64,000 nt of DNA from Ulvibacterium marinum (lineage in GTDB: Bacteria > Bacteroidota > Bacteroidia > Flavobacteriales > Flavobacteriaceae), in assembly GCF_003626755.1 (NCBI RefSeq), contig NZ_RBCJ01000001.1, positions 682,001-746,000 of the forward strand, written 5' to 3'. The notes under the pieces were generated by a model. The model saw nothing but the letters and a program-made list of their open reading frames with translations, was not told the DNA's origin and made no database searches. The position numbers and the translations under genes were made by a program. This document shows positions 18,050-27,833 of the stretch, in pieces (the first letter of the stretch is position 1; each line of letters starts with the position of its first letter).

Positions 18050-19900
18050 ATGGGAGAATTACAGGTAGAAAAATTGTTGGGAAACCCCGATAAAATCCAG
18101 TACATAAATCAACTGATAAAGGACATCCACGCTTTGGAGAAGCTCTTGGAAAATGACACCTTTGAAAAAAACGTAACCCGAATAGGGGTCGAACAGGAAT
18201 TTTGTTTGGTCAACAAACATTGGGAGCCGTCCGATAAGGCCCTGGAAATACTGAAGGAACTGGACAACAACTATTTTACCTCTGAACTCGCCCTATACAA
18301 TCTGGAAATAAATTTAGACCCTTTGGAACTAAAGGGCGCCTGTTTTTCCGAATTACATCAAAATCTGAAGACAAATTTGGAAAAGGTTAAAGAGGTTGCG
18401 GAAAAGTACGGTAACAAAGTGATGCTGACCGGTATTTTACCTACCATTGAAACCCAACATCTTCAGCTAGAGTACATGACCCCATTAAAAAGATATAAGG
18501 TGCTTAATGAGGCCATAAAGGACATTCGCAATGACGATATAGAACTTCATATTAAGGGTGTAGACGAACTGAACCTTAAGCACGATTCCATACTTTATGA
18601 GGGGTGTAACACCAGTTTTCAAGCCCATTTGCAGATAGACCCCGACGATTTTGCGAATACGTATAATTGGGCACAGGCCATTGCAGGTCCGGTACTGTCC
18701 ATTTGCACCAATTCCCCAATGCTTATGGGCCGAGAGCTTTGGGAAGAGACGCGGATTGCACTTTTTGCCCAAAGCGTGGATACAAGGGCCAGTACATTTA
18801 TCTTAAACGAAAAGGAGGCTAGGGTAGGCTTTGGAAACGGCTGGGCCAAGGGTTCCGTTGCCGACTTTTTTAAGGATTCCGTTATCCGATTTAGAAGTCT
18901 TCTTACCACCTCCTTTGATTCCGACAGTCTTGCCGAGATCGAGGCCGGGGAAGTACCGAGACTTAAGGCGCTAAAGTTGCATAATGGCACGGTTTATAAA
19001 TGGAACAGATTGTGTTATGGTACCAATGAAGGGTTACCGCACATTCGCATAGAGAATAGATATTTACCATCCGGACCTACCACAGAGGATGAAATCGCCA
19101 ATATGATGCTTTGGGCGGGACTAATGATGGGAAGGCCCAAGACCTTTGATGATATTCATACCAAGATGGACTTTAAGGATGTAAAGGGCAATTTTTTCAA
19201 TGCTGCCCGATATGGAATGGCCGCCCAGTTTTATTGGGACGGGGAGCGGATATCCAGTCATGACCTGTTATTGGACCATCTATTGCCCATGGCCTTTAGG
19301 GGACTTTACAGTATGAAGGTTGAACCTGCGGACGCGGAGCGTTACCTATCCGTAATTGAAAGGAGGATACGCTCTAAAAATGGTTCCCGATGGATGGTAG
19401 AGGGGTTTCGAAAATTGAAGAAAGATTATAAGACTCCCGATGCCCTAAAGATACTAACAGCTACCATGTATGAAAGGCAGGAGAAAGGATATGATATTGA
19501 TGCGTGGCAACTTCCACGTGGAGATGAATATAGAACCCGAAAGAAAAATAGGACAGTTGGGGATATTATGAGCACCAAGATAATCACCGCCCAACAGAGC
19601 GATAGTGCCGAACTGGTGCTCCGAATGATGCAATGGAAGAATATTCATCATGTCCCAATTTTAAATCCGAATATGGATTTATGCGGGTTGTTGACCTGGA
19701 CAGATGTGGGGCACTTTCTTGATGAACCTGAGAAACTGGAAGAACGGATAGAAAGTATAATGGAGCGGGACTTGATTACCACCACTGCGGATACCCCGCT
19801 AAAGGAGGCAAAAAGAACCATCAAATCCAACCAAATTAATTGCCTGCCCGTGGTAAAGGGTAAAAAATTAATCGGTATTATAACATCCAACGACCTATAA
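18050..19900 (+). CDS. GCS2-type carboxylate-amine ligase with C-terminal CBS pair
   Basis: Protein of 616 aa from the ATG at 18050; an upstream in-frame start at 17963 would add an unconserved stretch. Residues ~1-480 resemble the glutamate-cysteine ligase family 2: TRIGVEQEFCLV, ALYNLEINLDPLEL, HIRIENRYLPSGP. The last ~115 residues form two CBS domains (VGDIMSTKIITA, VPILNPNMDLCGLLTWTDVG, ERDLITTTADTPLKEA, LPVVKGKKLIGIITSNDL), which usually bind adenine nucleotides. This suggests an ATP-dependent ligase that senses energy charge. The aspartoacylase-like gene follows after 3 nt and is likely a functional partner. The product is not known. Confidence 0.85.
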   Translation: MGELQVEKLLGNPDKIQYINQLIKDIHALEKLLENDTFEKNVTRIGVEQEFCLVNKHWEPSDKALEILKELDNNYFTSELALYNLEINLDPLELKGACFSELHQNLKTNLEKVKEVAEKYGNKVMLTGILPTIETQHLQLEYMTPLKRYKVLNEAIKDIRNDDIELHIKGVDELNLKHDSILYEGCNTSFQAHLQIDPDDFANTYNWAQAIAGPVLSICTNSPMLMGRELWEETRIALFAQSVDTRASTFILNEKEARVGFGNGWAKGSVADFFKDSVIRFRSLLTTSFDSDSLAEIEAGEVPRLKALKLHNGTVYKWNRLCYGTNEGLPHIRIENRYLPSGPTTEDEIANMMLWAGLMMGRPKTFDDIHTKMDFKDVKGNFFNAARYGMAAQFYWDGERISSHDLLLDHLLPMAFRGLYSMKVEPADAERYLSVIERRIRSKNGSRWMVEGFRKLKKDYKTPDALKILTATMYERQEKGYDIDAWQLPRGDEYRTRKKNRTVGDIMSTKIITAQQSDSAELVLRMMQWKNIHHVPILNPNMDLCGLLTWTDVGHFLDEPEKLEERIESIMERDLITTTADTPLKEAKRTIKSNQINCLPVVKGKKLIGIITSNDL

Positions 19901-19903
19901 TCA

Positions 19904-21112
19904 ATGATTCAAGTCCTTAAACCGGAACATAAGATTCAGACGAAAAGGATTATTGGCCATATTGAAGGAGAGGAAAAAGGACCCACTCTTTTATTTTTTG
20001 GTGGTATTCATGGCAATGAACATGCCGGAGTTCTAGCGCTGGAGCATGTTTTCCAAAAATTGGATAAGGAATCGTTGCATATCAAGGGCAATTTGTTCGG
20101 TATCCGGGGCAACCTCCCGGCATTACTTGAAGAAAAAAGGTATATAGATAGCGATTTGAACCGAATGTGGATCAAATCGAAAATCCTTGAGATACAACAG
20201 AAGCAGGAACCGGAACTAACAATTGAGGAAAGGGAACTGTTGAAGATATTGAAAATAATTTCCAAAATTCTTATCACCAAAGCGCCCCCTTTTTATTTTG
20301 TGGACCTCCATACCACTTCTAGCAAGACCCTTCCCTTCATCACGATCAATGATGCCATGATCAACAGAAAGTTTTCTAGACTTTTTCCAGTTCCGATTAT
20401 CCTGGGCATAGAGGAATATTTGGAAGGCCCCCTTCTTAGCTATATCAATGAGAAGGGGTATGTTTCCCTAGGTTTTGAATCTGGGCAACACAATGAGTTG
20501 AATGCGATAAAGAATAGCATCTCCTTTCTCTGGCTTTCCTTGGTTTTCAGTGGAGCGCTGAATAAGGAGGCAGTTCCGGATTTTGAAGGGCATTTTAAAC
20601 AATTGCAGAAAAGTGCCCGGAACAATACTGATTTTTATGAAGTGGTACACCGTCATGCCATACAAAAGGTAAACGGATTTCACATGAAAAAGGGCTTTCG
20701 AAGTTTTGAAAAAGTACCTAAAGGAACACTTTTGGCCAAAGAAGGAGAACGGGAATTAAAGGCCACTAAGGATACTATTGTTTTTATGCCCCTTTATCAG
20801 GAACAGGGGGAGGAAGGGTTTTTTCTTATTCGCAAGATTCCAAAATGGGCCTTAGCTTGGTCCGCCTTTTTACGAAGAATACAGATGCAGGCATTTTTGT
20901 CCTACTTACCCGGCATTTCTTGGGAAGATGAACAAAAACAAGTTCTTCTGGTGAACCTTAAAGTAGCCAAATTTTTGACCAAACCCTTTTTTCACCTTCT
21001 CGGATATCGCAATAGGACATTGGACAAAAACCGTATTCTTATGCAGAACAGGGAGCGCACGGCCAAGAATGGAATCTATCGCAACGAGTGGTGGTACAAA
21101 ACCAAAGGATAG
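19904..21112 (+). CDS. succinylglutamate desuccinylase/aspartoacylase family hydrolase
   Basis: Protein of 402 aa. The zinc carboxypeptidase-like motif GGIHGNEHAG supplies His36 and Glu39. The distal zinc ligand is in FYFVDLHT, and GFESGQHN is the expected catalytic-Glu region. Family members split N-acyl amino acids or peptides. The normal ~300-residue catalytic part is followed by ~100 extra residues with hydrophobic stretches. The gene begins 3 nt after the GCS2-CBS ligase stop; such a ligase-hydrolase pair may make and break the same amide. Substrate unknown. Confidence 0.82.
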   Translation: MIQVLKPEHKIQTKRIIGHIEGEEKGPTLLFFGGIHGNEHAGVLALEHVFQKLDKESLHIKGNLFGIRGNLPALLEEKRYIDSDLNRMWIKSKILEIQQKQEPELTIEERELLKILKIISKILITKAPPFYFVDLHTTSSKTLPFITINDAMINRKFSRLFPVPIILGIEEYLEGPLLSYINEKGYVSLGFESGQHNELNAIKNSISFLWLSLVFSGALNKEAVPDFEGHFKQLQKSARNNTDFYEVVHRHAIQKVNGFHMKKGFRSFEKVPKGTLLAKEGERELKATKDTIVFMPLYQEQGEEGFFLIRKIPKWALAWSAFLRRIQMQAFLSYLPGISWEDEQKQVLLVNLKVAKFLTKPFFHLLGYRNRTLDKNRILMQNRERTAKNGIYRNEWWYKTKG

Positions 21113-21162
21113 TACTTTAACTTACTGATAAAATGTGCTTTAATCCAAAACCATCCTCTTCT

Positions 21163-23046
21163 CTAAGGGGTCTTGGCCATCCAAACATTGTTTTCGCCGT
21201 TTATATCCGCCATCAATTGTGAGGGGTCTATCATAATTCCTTTGATCGATGCAATCGGCTTATCAATAACAAACTCATAGGTAGGAAAGGCCCAAGGCCA
21301 ATCTGGGAGAACTGTCCGTTCCAATTGACCATAGGGATTTTCTTTCTCGCCCCGCATCATGCGTAGGGGGACATAGAACGTTTCCTGCAGTCCGTCATTA
21401 TATACCACCAGAATATCCAACGGCATTGGCATATTACCAATTCGCCCTAGAACTATTTTAGTTTTTCCGTCCTGTTCCGTTACCTCTTTAATAGTGTAGT
21501 CAATAGTATTTGTTGTTTGCGTCCAATCGGTCAAGTACCAATCCAGTTCCATACCCGAAACTTTTTCCGCCGTTCTTTTGATATCATTGGGAAGTGGATG
21601 CTTAAATTTAAAATCTGCATAATATTTCCGTAGTGTTTCCATCAATTTCTCCTGTCCAATAATGTAGCCCAATTGCGACAAGAAGACGGATCCTTTGCTA
21701 TAGGCCGAAATGCCATAGGCATAGTTGAGGTCATAGCGGTCCGCATGCGTAGTTTGCGGTTGTTCCTTACCGGAAAGGGCCAAGTTGTAATATCCATTAT
21801 AGGAGTCTTGAAACGGATTTTCTTTTTTGGGCTCCATAATTTCATTCATGCATAGGGTAGAAATGAAGGAGGTAAAGCCTTCATCCATCCATGCGTGCTT
21901 GGACTCGTTCGTTGCCAAAGCATGTTGAAACCAGGAATGTGCCATTTCATGTACCATTACCCCTACTAGGCTACCAAAAGTACGTTTCCCCGTTATCAAC
22001 GTACTCATGGCATATTCCATACCGCCATCACCGCCCTGTACCACGGAATATTGGTTATAGGGATATGAGCCGATGTTTGTATTGAAAAACTTCATGGCCT
22101 CTGCGGTCTTCGGCTGTAGATTTTTCCAATTCTCTATAATTTCTGGATCATTTTTGTAATAGAAATGGAGTGTTGGCCCATTTTCCATGGGAAGTGTATC
22201 GTGAATATAATCTGGATCGGCCGCCCACATAAAATCATGTACCATGGGTGCCTTAAAATGCCAAGTGAGTGTTTTGCCTTTTACCCTACCTACCTTTTTG
22301 CCGGGTGCTTCATAACCGTGACCTATTTCCTGAGGGTTCTGTAAATATCCGGTTCCGCCGACTACAAAGCTTTTATCGATAGTAAGCTTAACATCAAAGT
22401 CGCCCCATACCCCATGAAATTCGCGTGAAATGTAAGGATCGGCATGCCAGCCTTCAAAATCATATTCCGCTATTTTGGGATACCACTGGCTCATGGAAAG
22501 TGCTACACCTTCATTGCTATTTCTTCCTCCGCGCCGAATTAAAAGGGGAACCTGGCCCTCAAATTCCATTTCAAAAGTAGTTTTCTTTCCAGGTAGGACG
22601 GGTTTGGCCAAATCTACCACCAAAATAGTCCCTTCTTCATTATACCTTGCCACGGTTCCGTCCTGCTTTAAGGATACCGCATGCAAATAACCCATTTCAC
22701 TTTCCGTAAGGGCCGCAATACGACTTTTTTTATCTGTTGTGGTCATTCTACCATCCGGATCTTTGATGTTTTGAAGCCGTATATCCATTTCACTTCCTGG
22801 CTGAAAAGCATTGAAATATAAATGGTAGTAAACCCTATTTAGGGTATCCCGTGAATTATTGGTGTAAACCAGTTTTTGGGTACCGGAATATTGGTAGTTT
22901 TCCACGTCTATGGCAACATCCATAGTATAATCTACATGTTGCTGCCAATAACAGGAGGAATTCTGGGCTACCACAAAACTTCCCGAAAGAATCAAGAAGA
23001 AAAGAAGACCGATTAACCGCTCCTTTTTATTCACTAATTGTCTCAT
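21163..23046 (-). CDS. M1 family aminopeptidase, exported
   Basis: Protein of 627 aa with an N-terminal hydrophobic signal (LIGLLFFLILSGSFVVAQ). The M1 metallopeptidase motifs are intact: exopeptidase motif GGMEY at 341-345, zinc site HEMAH at 366-370, and the third ligand in DEGFTS (Glu389). It is probably periplasmic or outer-membrane associated and removes N-terminal residues from peptides. Its start overlaps the stop of the upstream S8 protease gene by 4 nt, so the two peptidases are cotranscribed. Confidence 0.92.
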   Translation of the reverse strand: MRQLVNKKERLIGLLFFLILSGSFVVAQNSSCYWQQHVDYTMDVAIDVENYQYSGTQKLVYTNNSRDTLNRVYYHLYFNAFQPGSEMDIRLQNIKDPDGRMTTTDKKSRIAALTESEMGYLHAVSLKQDGTVARYNEEGTILVVDLAKPVLPGKKTTFEMEFEGQVPLLIRRGGRNSNEGVALSMSQWYPKIAEYDFEGWHADPYISREFHGVWGDFDVKLTIDKSFVVGGTGYLQNPQEIGHGYEAPGKKVGRVKGKTLTWHFKAPMVHDFMWAADPDYIHDTLPMENGPTLHFYYKNDPEIIENWKNLQPKTAEAMKFFNTNIGSYPYNQYSVVQGGDGGMEYAMSTLITGKRTFGSLVGVMVHEMAHSWFQHALATNESKHAWMDEGFTSFISTLCMNEIMEPKKENPFQDSYNGYYNLALSGKEQPQTTHADRYDLNYAYGISAYSKGSVFLSQLGYIIGQEKLMETLRKYYADFKFKHPLPNDIKRTAEKVSGMELDWYLTDWTQTTNTIDYTIKEVTEQDGKTKIVLGRIGNMPMPLDILVVYNDGLQETFYVPLRMMRGEKENPYGQLERTVLPDWPWAFPTYEFVIDKPIASIKGIMIDPSQLMADINGENNVWMAKTP

Positions 23047-24674
23047 AGATTAATTTTTCCCTTGGAAACCCCTTCGGCCATAATTAAAGCATTGTAAGCG
23101 TTCGCTATTTTTCCTGAGGTTGAAATTTCCTCCAGTTTGGCCGATTTCTCAGTATCTCCCCCAAGAATTACAGCTGTTTTTACCGGAAGGCCGGACTCCA
23201 GGATAATATTTTTTACTTGATTGGCCCTTAGTTTTGGATATCTGGAGCGGATCAATGCGGCAATACCTGCCACCGCGGGAGCCGCCATTGAAGTACCCCC
23301 GTTAAAATCGTACTCGCTGTTTGGCATGGTAGAGTATATTTTACCTCCAGGGGCAAAAATGTCCACATTGCTTTTGCCATAGTTGGAAAAAGAAGCTACC
23401 ATTTCTGAACCGTATTCGGGATTGAGTGCACCCACTGTAATCATATTATCCGCCATTTCGGGACCATTCCCGATTTGATCATTGGGAAAATTGGGATTGC
23501 TGGGGTCATCTAAATCGGCACCGTCGTTACCTGCTGCGTGTACAATCAGCACATCGTTTTGTGCGGCATATTTTATGGCCTCGTAGACCCAGTCGGCATT
23601 AGGCGAAAAGGACTTTCCAAAACTTGCGTTAATAATTTTGGCCCCGTTATCCACTGCATACCGAATGGCCAAAGCAATGTCCTTGTCGTACTCATCACCA
23701 TTGGGGACGGCCCTAACACTCATAATCTGCACATTGTTGGCTACCCCGTTTACCCCTTTTCCATTGTCGCGTTCCGCAGCAATGATTCCGGCCACATGGG
23801 TCCCATGGCTTTCGTCTTCGACCCGATTTTGTGGATTTCCATTTCCATAACCACGATCATTAATGTCATATGGATTGTCCCCTACTGCTTCTCTTCCGTT
23901 AAAATCCTTGTTTAGGTTATAATTTACTTGTTCTGTAAAGTGTTTTATGCCATCCTGTAACTCTTCCATTACATCTGGGATACTATCCCCGTAATTATAC
24001 ATTTGCATAAGGATACCTACACTCTGTTTTAGGGTCTCGTCTTCAGCTTTTATGGCTACAACATCCTTCTTTGTATAGGTACTTTTGTTCAAATGTTTTT
24101 TTACGGCCTCATCGGAGTTTTTCACTGCTTGAAAAATCTGTTCATAGCGCTGTTTGTTTCCCACGGCCTCCTGGTATTCCCCATCCAATTTGGCTTTAGC
24201 TTTGGTCTGTAGGTCGGGGCTGCCAATTTTAAGTCTAAGGATACGGGCAAATTCCAATTGTTCATTATAGGATTCACCTAAAAAGTTATACCCGTGAATA
24301 TCGTCTACATAGCCGTTGTTATCATCATCTTTGCCATTTCCTGGCCTTTCATCCGTGTTCACCCAAAGAACATCATCCAGATCCTCATGTTTTAAATCCA
24401 TACCCGAGTCCACCACGGCCACAATTACCGTCTTCCCTTTCTTATTCCTGATGATTTCTTCATAAGCCTTATCCACGCTCATACCTGGAATGGTATCCGT
24501 GATAAGATCCGCATGGCCCCAAGTCTTTTTTTCTTGTTCCGAAATCTCCGAAATCTTTAGAGGTATGGTATCTATGTTTTCGATCGGAGTGGATACCATA
24601 TTGGTGGCGCCACAGCCCATAATTAAGGTTGCCAGTGAAAACCCTAAAATGGATTTTGAAAGATTAATAGTCAT
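23043..24674 (-). CDS. S8 family subtilisin-like serine protease, lipoprotein
   Basis: Protein of 543 aa. A signal peptide with lipobox LIMGCG (Cys21) predicts an outer-surface lipoprotein. The catalytic triad is Asp89 (VAVVDSGMD), His290 (ESHGTHVAG) and Ser462 (NGGTSMAAP). About 200 residues separate Asp and His, far more than in typical subtilisins. The insertion (about 140-270) contains charged helices, a feature known in some Bacteroidota S8 enzymes. It overlaps the M1 aminopeptidase gene by 4 nt. Confidence 0.92.
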   Translation of the reverse strand: MTINLSKSILGFSLATLIMGCGATNMVSTPIENIDTIPLKISEISEQEKKTWGHADLITDTIPGMSVDKAYEEIIRNKKGKTVIVAVVDSGMDLKHEDLDDVLWVNTDERPGNGKDDDNNGYVDDIHGYNFLGESYNEQLEFARILRLKIGSPDLQTKAKAKLDGEYQEAVGNKQRYEQIFQAVKNSDEAVKKHLNKSTYTKKDVVAIKAEDETLKQSVGILMQMYNYGDSIPDVMEELQDGIKHFTEQVNYNLNKDFNGREAVGDNPYDINDRGYGNGNPQNRVEDESHGTHVAGIIAAERDNGKGVNGVANNVQIMSVRAVPNGDEYDKDIALAIRYAVDNGAKIINASFGKSFSPNADWVYEAIKYAAQNDVLIVHAAGNDGADLDDPSNPNFPNDQIGNGPEMADNMITVGALNPEYGSEMVASFSNYGKSNVDIFAPGGKIYSTMPNSEYDFNGGTSMAAPAVAGIAALIRSRYPKLRANQVKNIILESGLPVKTAVILGGDTEKSAKLEEISTSGKIANAYNALIMAEGVSKGKINL

Positions 24675-24802
24675 ATATTTAATTTAAGTTAGTGTACTTT
24701 ATCTTTTAATTTACTTTATAAAATCTTTGTTTTTAACTTGATGTTACCACATAAAAAAATAGCCCCTTTGAAATTGATAAAGCGTAAAATCAAAAAACAA
24801 GC

Positions 24803-25663
24803 TTAATCAAAAACTTCATCAAACCTATATATCTTATCCAACCGAATTCCCTTTTCCGTGGAGCGCAAGGTACAAATTTCATTATGTGCATCATGTTCAA
24901 AGAACAAATAATAGCCCATTTCCGCGGCCGTTTCCAACACGCTTTTCTTTTCCTTTAATGTCAACAAAGGCCTAGTGTCATAACCCATGACATAGGGTAA
25001 GGGGATATGGCCTACCGTGGGAATAAGGTCCGCTGTAAAAATCAAAATTTTATCCTTGTACTTAATATGTGGAATCATCTGTTTTTCCGTATGCCCATCC
25101 ACAAAAAGGATGCCGAAACCAAACTCTGATCGAGACGTGAATTTACTTTTATCATGCCGGACAAATTGCAACTGACCACTTTCTTCCATAGGCAAAAGGT
25201 TTTCTTTTAGAAAAGAGGCCTTTTCCCTATCGTTAGGTTTTATAGCCCATTCCCAATGCCTTTTATTGGTCCAATAGACTGCATTTTTAAAGGATGGCTC
25301 ATAGCCTGTACGGTCCTTGTTCCATTGAATACACCCGCCACAATGGTCAAAATGAAGATGGGTCAAAAAAACATCGGTAATGTCATCTCTATGAAACCCT
25401 AGCTTTTTTAGGGATTTGTCAAGGCTATGGTCGCCCCAACGATAATAGTAGCTAAAAAATTTATCGGATTGCTTATTGCCCATACCAGTGTCTATCAAAG
25501 TCAATTGATTATGATCTTCGATCAAGAGACTTCGCGCTGCAATATCGATCATGTTATTGCCGTCAGCAGGGTTGGTCCTGTTCCAAAGTGATTTTGGTAC
25601 AACCCCGAACATGGCGCCACCATCCAATTTAAAGTTTCCCGTTTCTATGGGGTAAATTCTCAT
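24803..25663 (-). CDS. MBL-fold metallo-hydrolase
   Basis: Protein of 286 aa with the metallo-beta-lactamase motif THLHFDHCGG (His102, His104, Asp106, His107), LIDTG before it, and the later metal ligands in VDGHTEKQMI and TADLIPT. There is no signal peptide, so probably cytoplasmic. The arrangement resembles the AttM/AiiB-like lactonase and general hydrolase branch; substrate unknown. It stands alone between the protease pair and the antiporter. Confidence 0.88.
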   Translation of the reverse strand: MRIYPIETGNFKLDGGAMFGVVPKSLWNRTNPADGNNMIDIAARSLLIEDHNQLTLIDTGMGNKQSDKFFSYYYRWGDHSLDKSLKKLGFHRDDITDVFLTHLHFDHCGGCIQWNKDRTGYEPSFKNAVYWTNKRHWEWAIKPNDREKASFLKENLLPMEESGQLQFVRHDKSKFTSRSEFGFGILFVDGHTEKQMIPHIKYKDKILIFTADLIPTVGHIPLPYVMGYDTRPLLTLKEKKSVLETAAEMGYYLFFEHDAHNEICTLRSTEKGIRLDKIYRFDEVFD

Positions 25664-25976
25664 TAAACTAAATTTTCCAGACCATTTTGCCTAACCTTCT
25701 TTTTAGGATGGAATCCACGTTTTGTATTTAAATGTACCTGTATGAGGTTTTGTGATGCCAAAAATAGAAAACTTCGGCATAATAGGATGCTACAAATACC
25801 CATTAAGGATTTGGCATCCCGGGATAACAGACTTTTACCGGACCAGATGTTTAAGGAGAATACTTTATTTCCATCTTTTGGAAAGGCCAATGAGGGGACA
25901 AGGGATTCTACTTTGGACCCTAAAGTTTATGGATTTCCTGCCGTATAAATTAGTATTTTAGCCCAAAACCGTTTGA
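25664..25976. other. 313-bp divergent intergenic region, no supported gene
   Basis: This region separates the MBL hydrolase (minus) from the antiporter (plus). On the minus strand a TATTTTTG box about 90 nt before the hydrolase start is a candidate -7 element. Short ORFs on both strands show no recognisable protein pattern and I do not call them. Confidence 0.5.
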
Positions 25977-27833
25977 ATGCTAGAACTTGCAGGGATTATT
26001 ATACTAGGAATCATTGCCCAATGGGTAGCTTGGCGTTTAAAATTGCCAGCTATTCTTCCCTTGATTCTTATAGGTCTTTTAGTGGGGCCCATCGCTACCT
26101 TGTTTACGGAAGACGGCAGTAAGCTCATAGAACCGATTTGGAATGGGAAAAATGGACTTTTCCCAGGTGAGGGGTTGTATTATTTTGTTTCATTGGCCAT
26201 AAGCATTATCCTTTTTGAAGGGGGGCTGACCTTGAAACGTTCCGAGATTAGGAATGTAGGTCCGGTAATCACAAAATTGATTACGTTAGGTTCTACGGTT
26301 ACCTTTTTTGGTGCGGGACTGGCAGCGCATTACATTTTTGACCTAAGTTGGCAAATTTCATTTTTGTTCTCTTCATTGATCATTGTTACGGGACCAACGG
26401 TTATTACACCAATTTTAAGGAATATTCCATTAAAAAAGGATTTATCTGCCATTCTAAAGTGGGAAGGTATTCTAATAGACCCAATTGGGGCCTTGGTAGC
26501 CGTTTTGGTGTTCGAGTTTATAAGTGTAGGCGAAGGACAGGCATTTACCAAAACCGCGTTGGTGGAGTTTGGTAAGATTCTTCTTTTCGGGTTTACCTTT
26601 GGATTTACTTTTGCCCATGGCCTTGCCTTTGCCATTAAAAAGAATTTCATACCCCATTATTTACTCAACGTGGTCTCTTTGTCCGTGGTGCTATTGGTTT
26701 TTGTTGAATCGGACATTTTTGCACATGAATCCGGACTTTTGGCCGTAGTGGTCATGGGAATGGTCATGGGAAACATGGATCTTCCCAATTTAAAGGAACT
26801 GCTTTATTTTAAGGAGTCTTTGAGCGTTCTTTTAATATCCATTCTCTTTATTCTTTTGGCCGCGAACATTAATATCTCCGACATGGAGCTGATCTACAAC
26901 TGGAAAACGGCAGCCCTTTTCTTGATTATCGTTTTTGTCATAAGACCTTTAGGTGTTTATTTGAGCACTTTGGGATCCAATTTGCGGTTAAATGAGAAGA
27001 TGTTTATCGGTTGGGTAGGACCACGCGGTATCGTAGCGGCCGGTATCGCTTCCCTTTTTGGATCTAAACTAATTTTTCGTGGAGAACCCGGAGCGGAATA
27101 TATTACACCTTTAGTGTTTATGATTGTTTTGGGAACGGTATTGCTCAATGCTACCACTGCGCGACTTTTTGCCAAACTGGCCGGTGTTTTTCTTCTGAAA
27201 TCAGAGGGCATCCTTATCATCGGATCATCTAAGTTCTCCAGACTCATTGCCAACTACCTACAAAAGAACAATAGGCATGTGGTGCTTATAGATAATAACC
27301 AGACTAATATAGAAAAGGCTAAAAAATCGGGTCTCGAAGCTATGGTTGCCGATATTTTTTCGGATACGCTTACGGATAACATTGAGTTGAACGATGTGGG
27401 TTATTTAATGGCTTTGACTGGAAATTCCGATATTAATAAATATGCCATTGAGAAGTTTAAAAAACAGTTTGGTGAAAATGGATCATTTCGTCTGGTAAAT
27501 ACCGACGAGATGAACGACCCCGAAAGCAGTCCCAAGGAAGGACTTTTTTCGCACACGGATGATTTCATTAAACTCATGGAAACAGCTAGGGAATATCCGG
27601 CGATCCAAGAAATAGATCTCAAAGACCAGGGGCATTATGAAGGTCTTATAGAGATTACAAAGGCGGATAAGCATATTGTTCCTATTTTTTTAAAGACACC
27701 GGATGGCAATCTTCGAATTATATCATCCTATAGCAAGGAAGAATTCAACGACGTAAAAAAGGGATATAAATTGGCTTATCTGGGTAAAAAGTTTGATGCT
27801 GAACCAAGTGTTGTTGCGGTCAGTTCTCAGTAA
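25977..27833 (+). CDS. cation:proton antiporter with C-terminal TrkA-N/RCK domain
   Basis: Protein of 618 aa. The first ~400 residues have about a dozen membrane segments (LELAGIIILGIIAQWVAWRL, LILIGLLVGPIATLF, ILFEGGLTLKRSEI, VGPRGIVAAGIASLFG), matching the CPA Na+/H+ antiporter fold. The next part (ILIIGSSKFSRLIANYLQKN, VVLIDNNQTNIEKAK) is a TrkA-N nucleotide-binding domain, which gates transport by NAD(H) or nucleotides. It exchanges Na+ or K+ for H+ in the inner membrane. It ends with a 14-nt tail-to-tail overlap with the DUF4038 gene. Confidence 0.9.
   Translation: MLELAGIIILGIIAQWVAWRLKLPAILPLILIGLLVGPIATLFTEDGSKLIEPIWNGKNGLFPGEGLYYFVSLAISIILFEGGLTLKRSEIRNVGPVITKLITLGSTVTFFGAGLAAHYIFDLSWQISFLFSSLIIVTGPTVITPILRNIPLKKDLSAILKWEGILIDPIGALVAVLVFEFISVGEGQAFTKTALVEFGKILLFGFTFGFTFAHGLAFAIKKNFIPHYLLNVVSLSVVLLVFVESDIFAHESGLLAVVVMGMVMGNMDLPNLKELLYFKESLSVLLISILFILLAANINISDMELIYNWKTAALFLIIVFVIRPLGVYLSTLGSNLRLNEKMFIGWVGPRGIVAAGIASLFGSKLIFRGEPGAEYITPLVFMIVLGTVLLNATTARLFAKLAGVFLLKSEGILIIGSSKFSRLIANYLQKNNRHVVLIDNNQTNIEKAKKSGLEAMVADIFSDTLTDNIELNDVGYLMALTGNSDINKYAIEKFKKQFGENGSFRLVNTDEMNDPESSPKEGLFSHTDDFIKLMETAREYPAIQEIDLKDQGHYEGLIEITKADKHIVPIFLKTPDGNLRIISSYSKEEFNDVKKGYKLAYLGKKFDAEPSVVAVSSQ

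Noticed and set aside
25663-25890. 75-aa minus-strand ORF before the MBL hydrolase
   Set aside because: Ends at the hydrolase start codon, has no recognisable motif, and shares its interval with open frames on the other strand.
25742-25961. Two overlapping plus-strand ORFs (68-69 aa) before the antiporter
   Set aside because: No family pattern, they occupy the promoter region, and two frames are open equally, which argues for chance.
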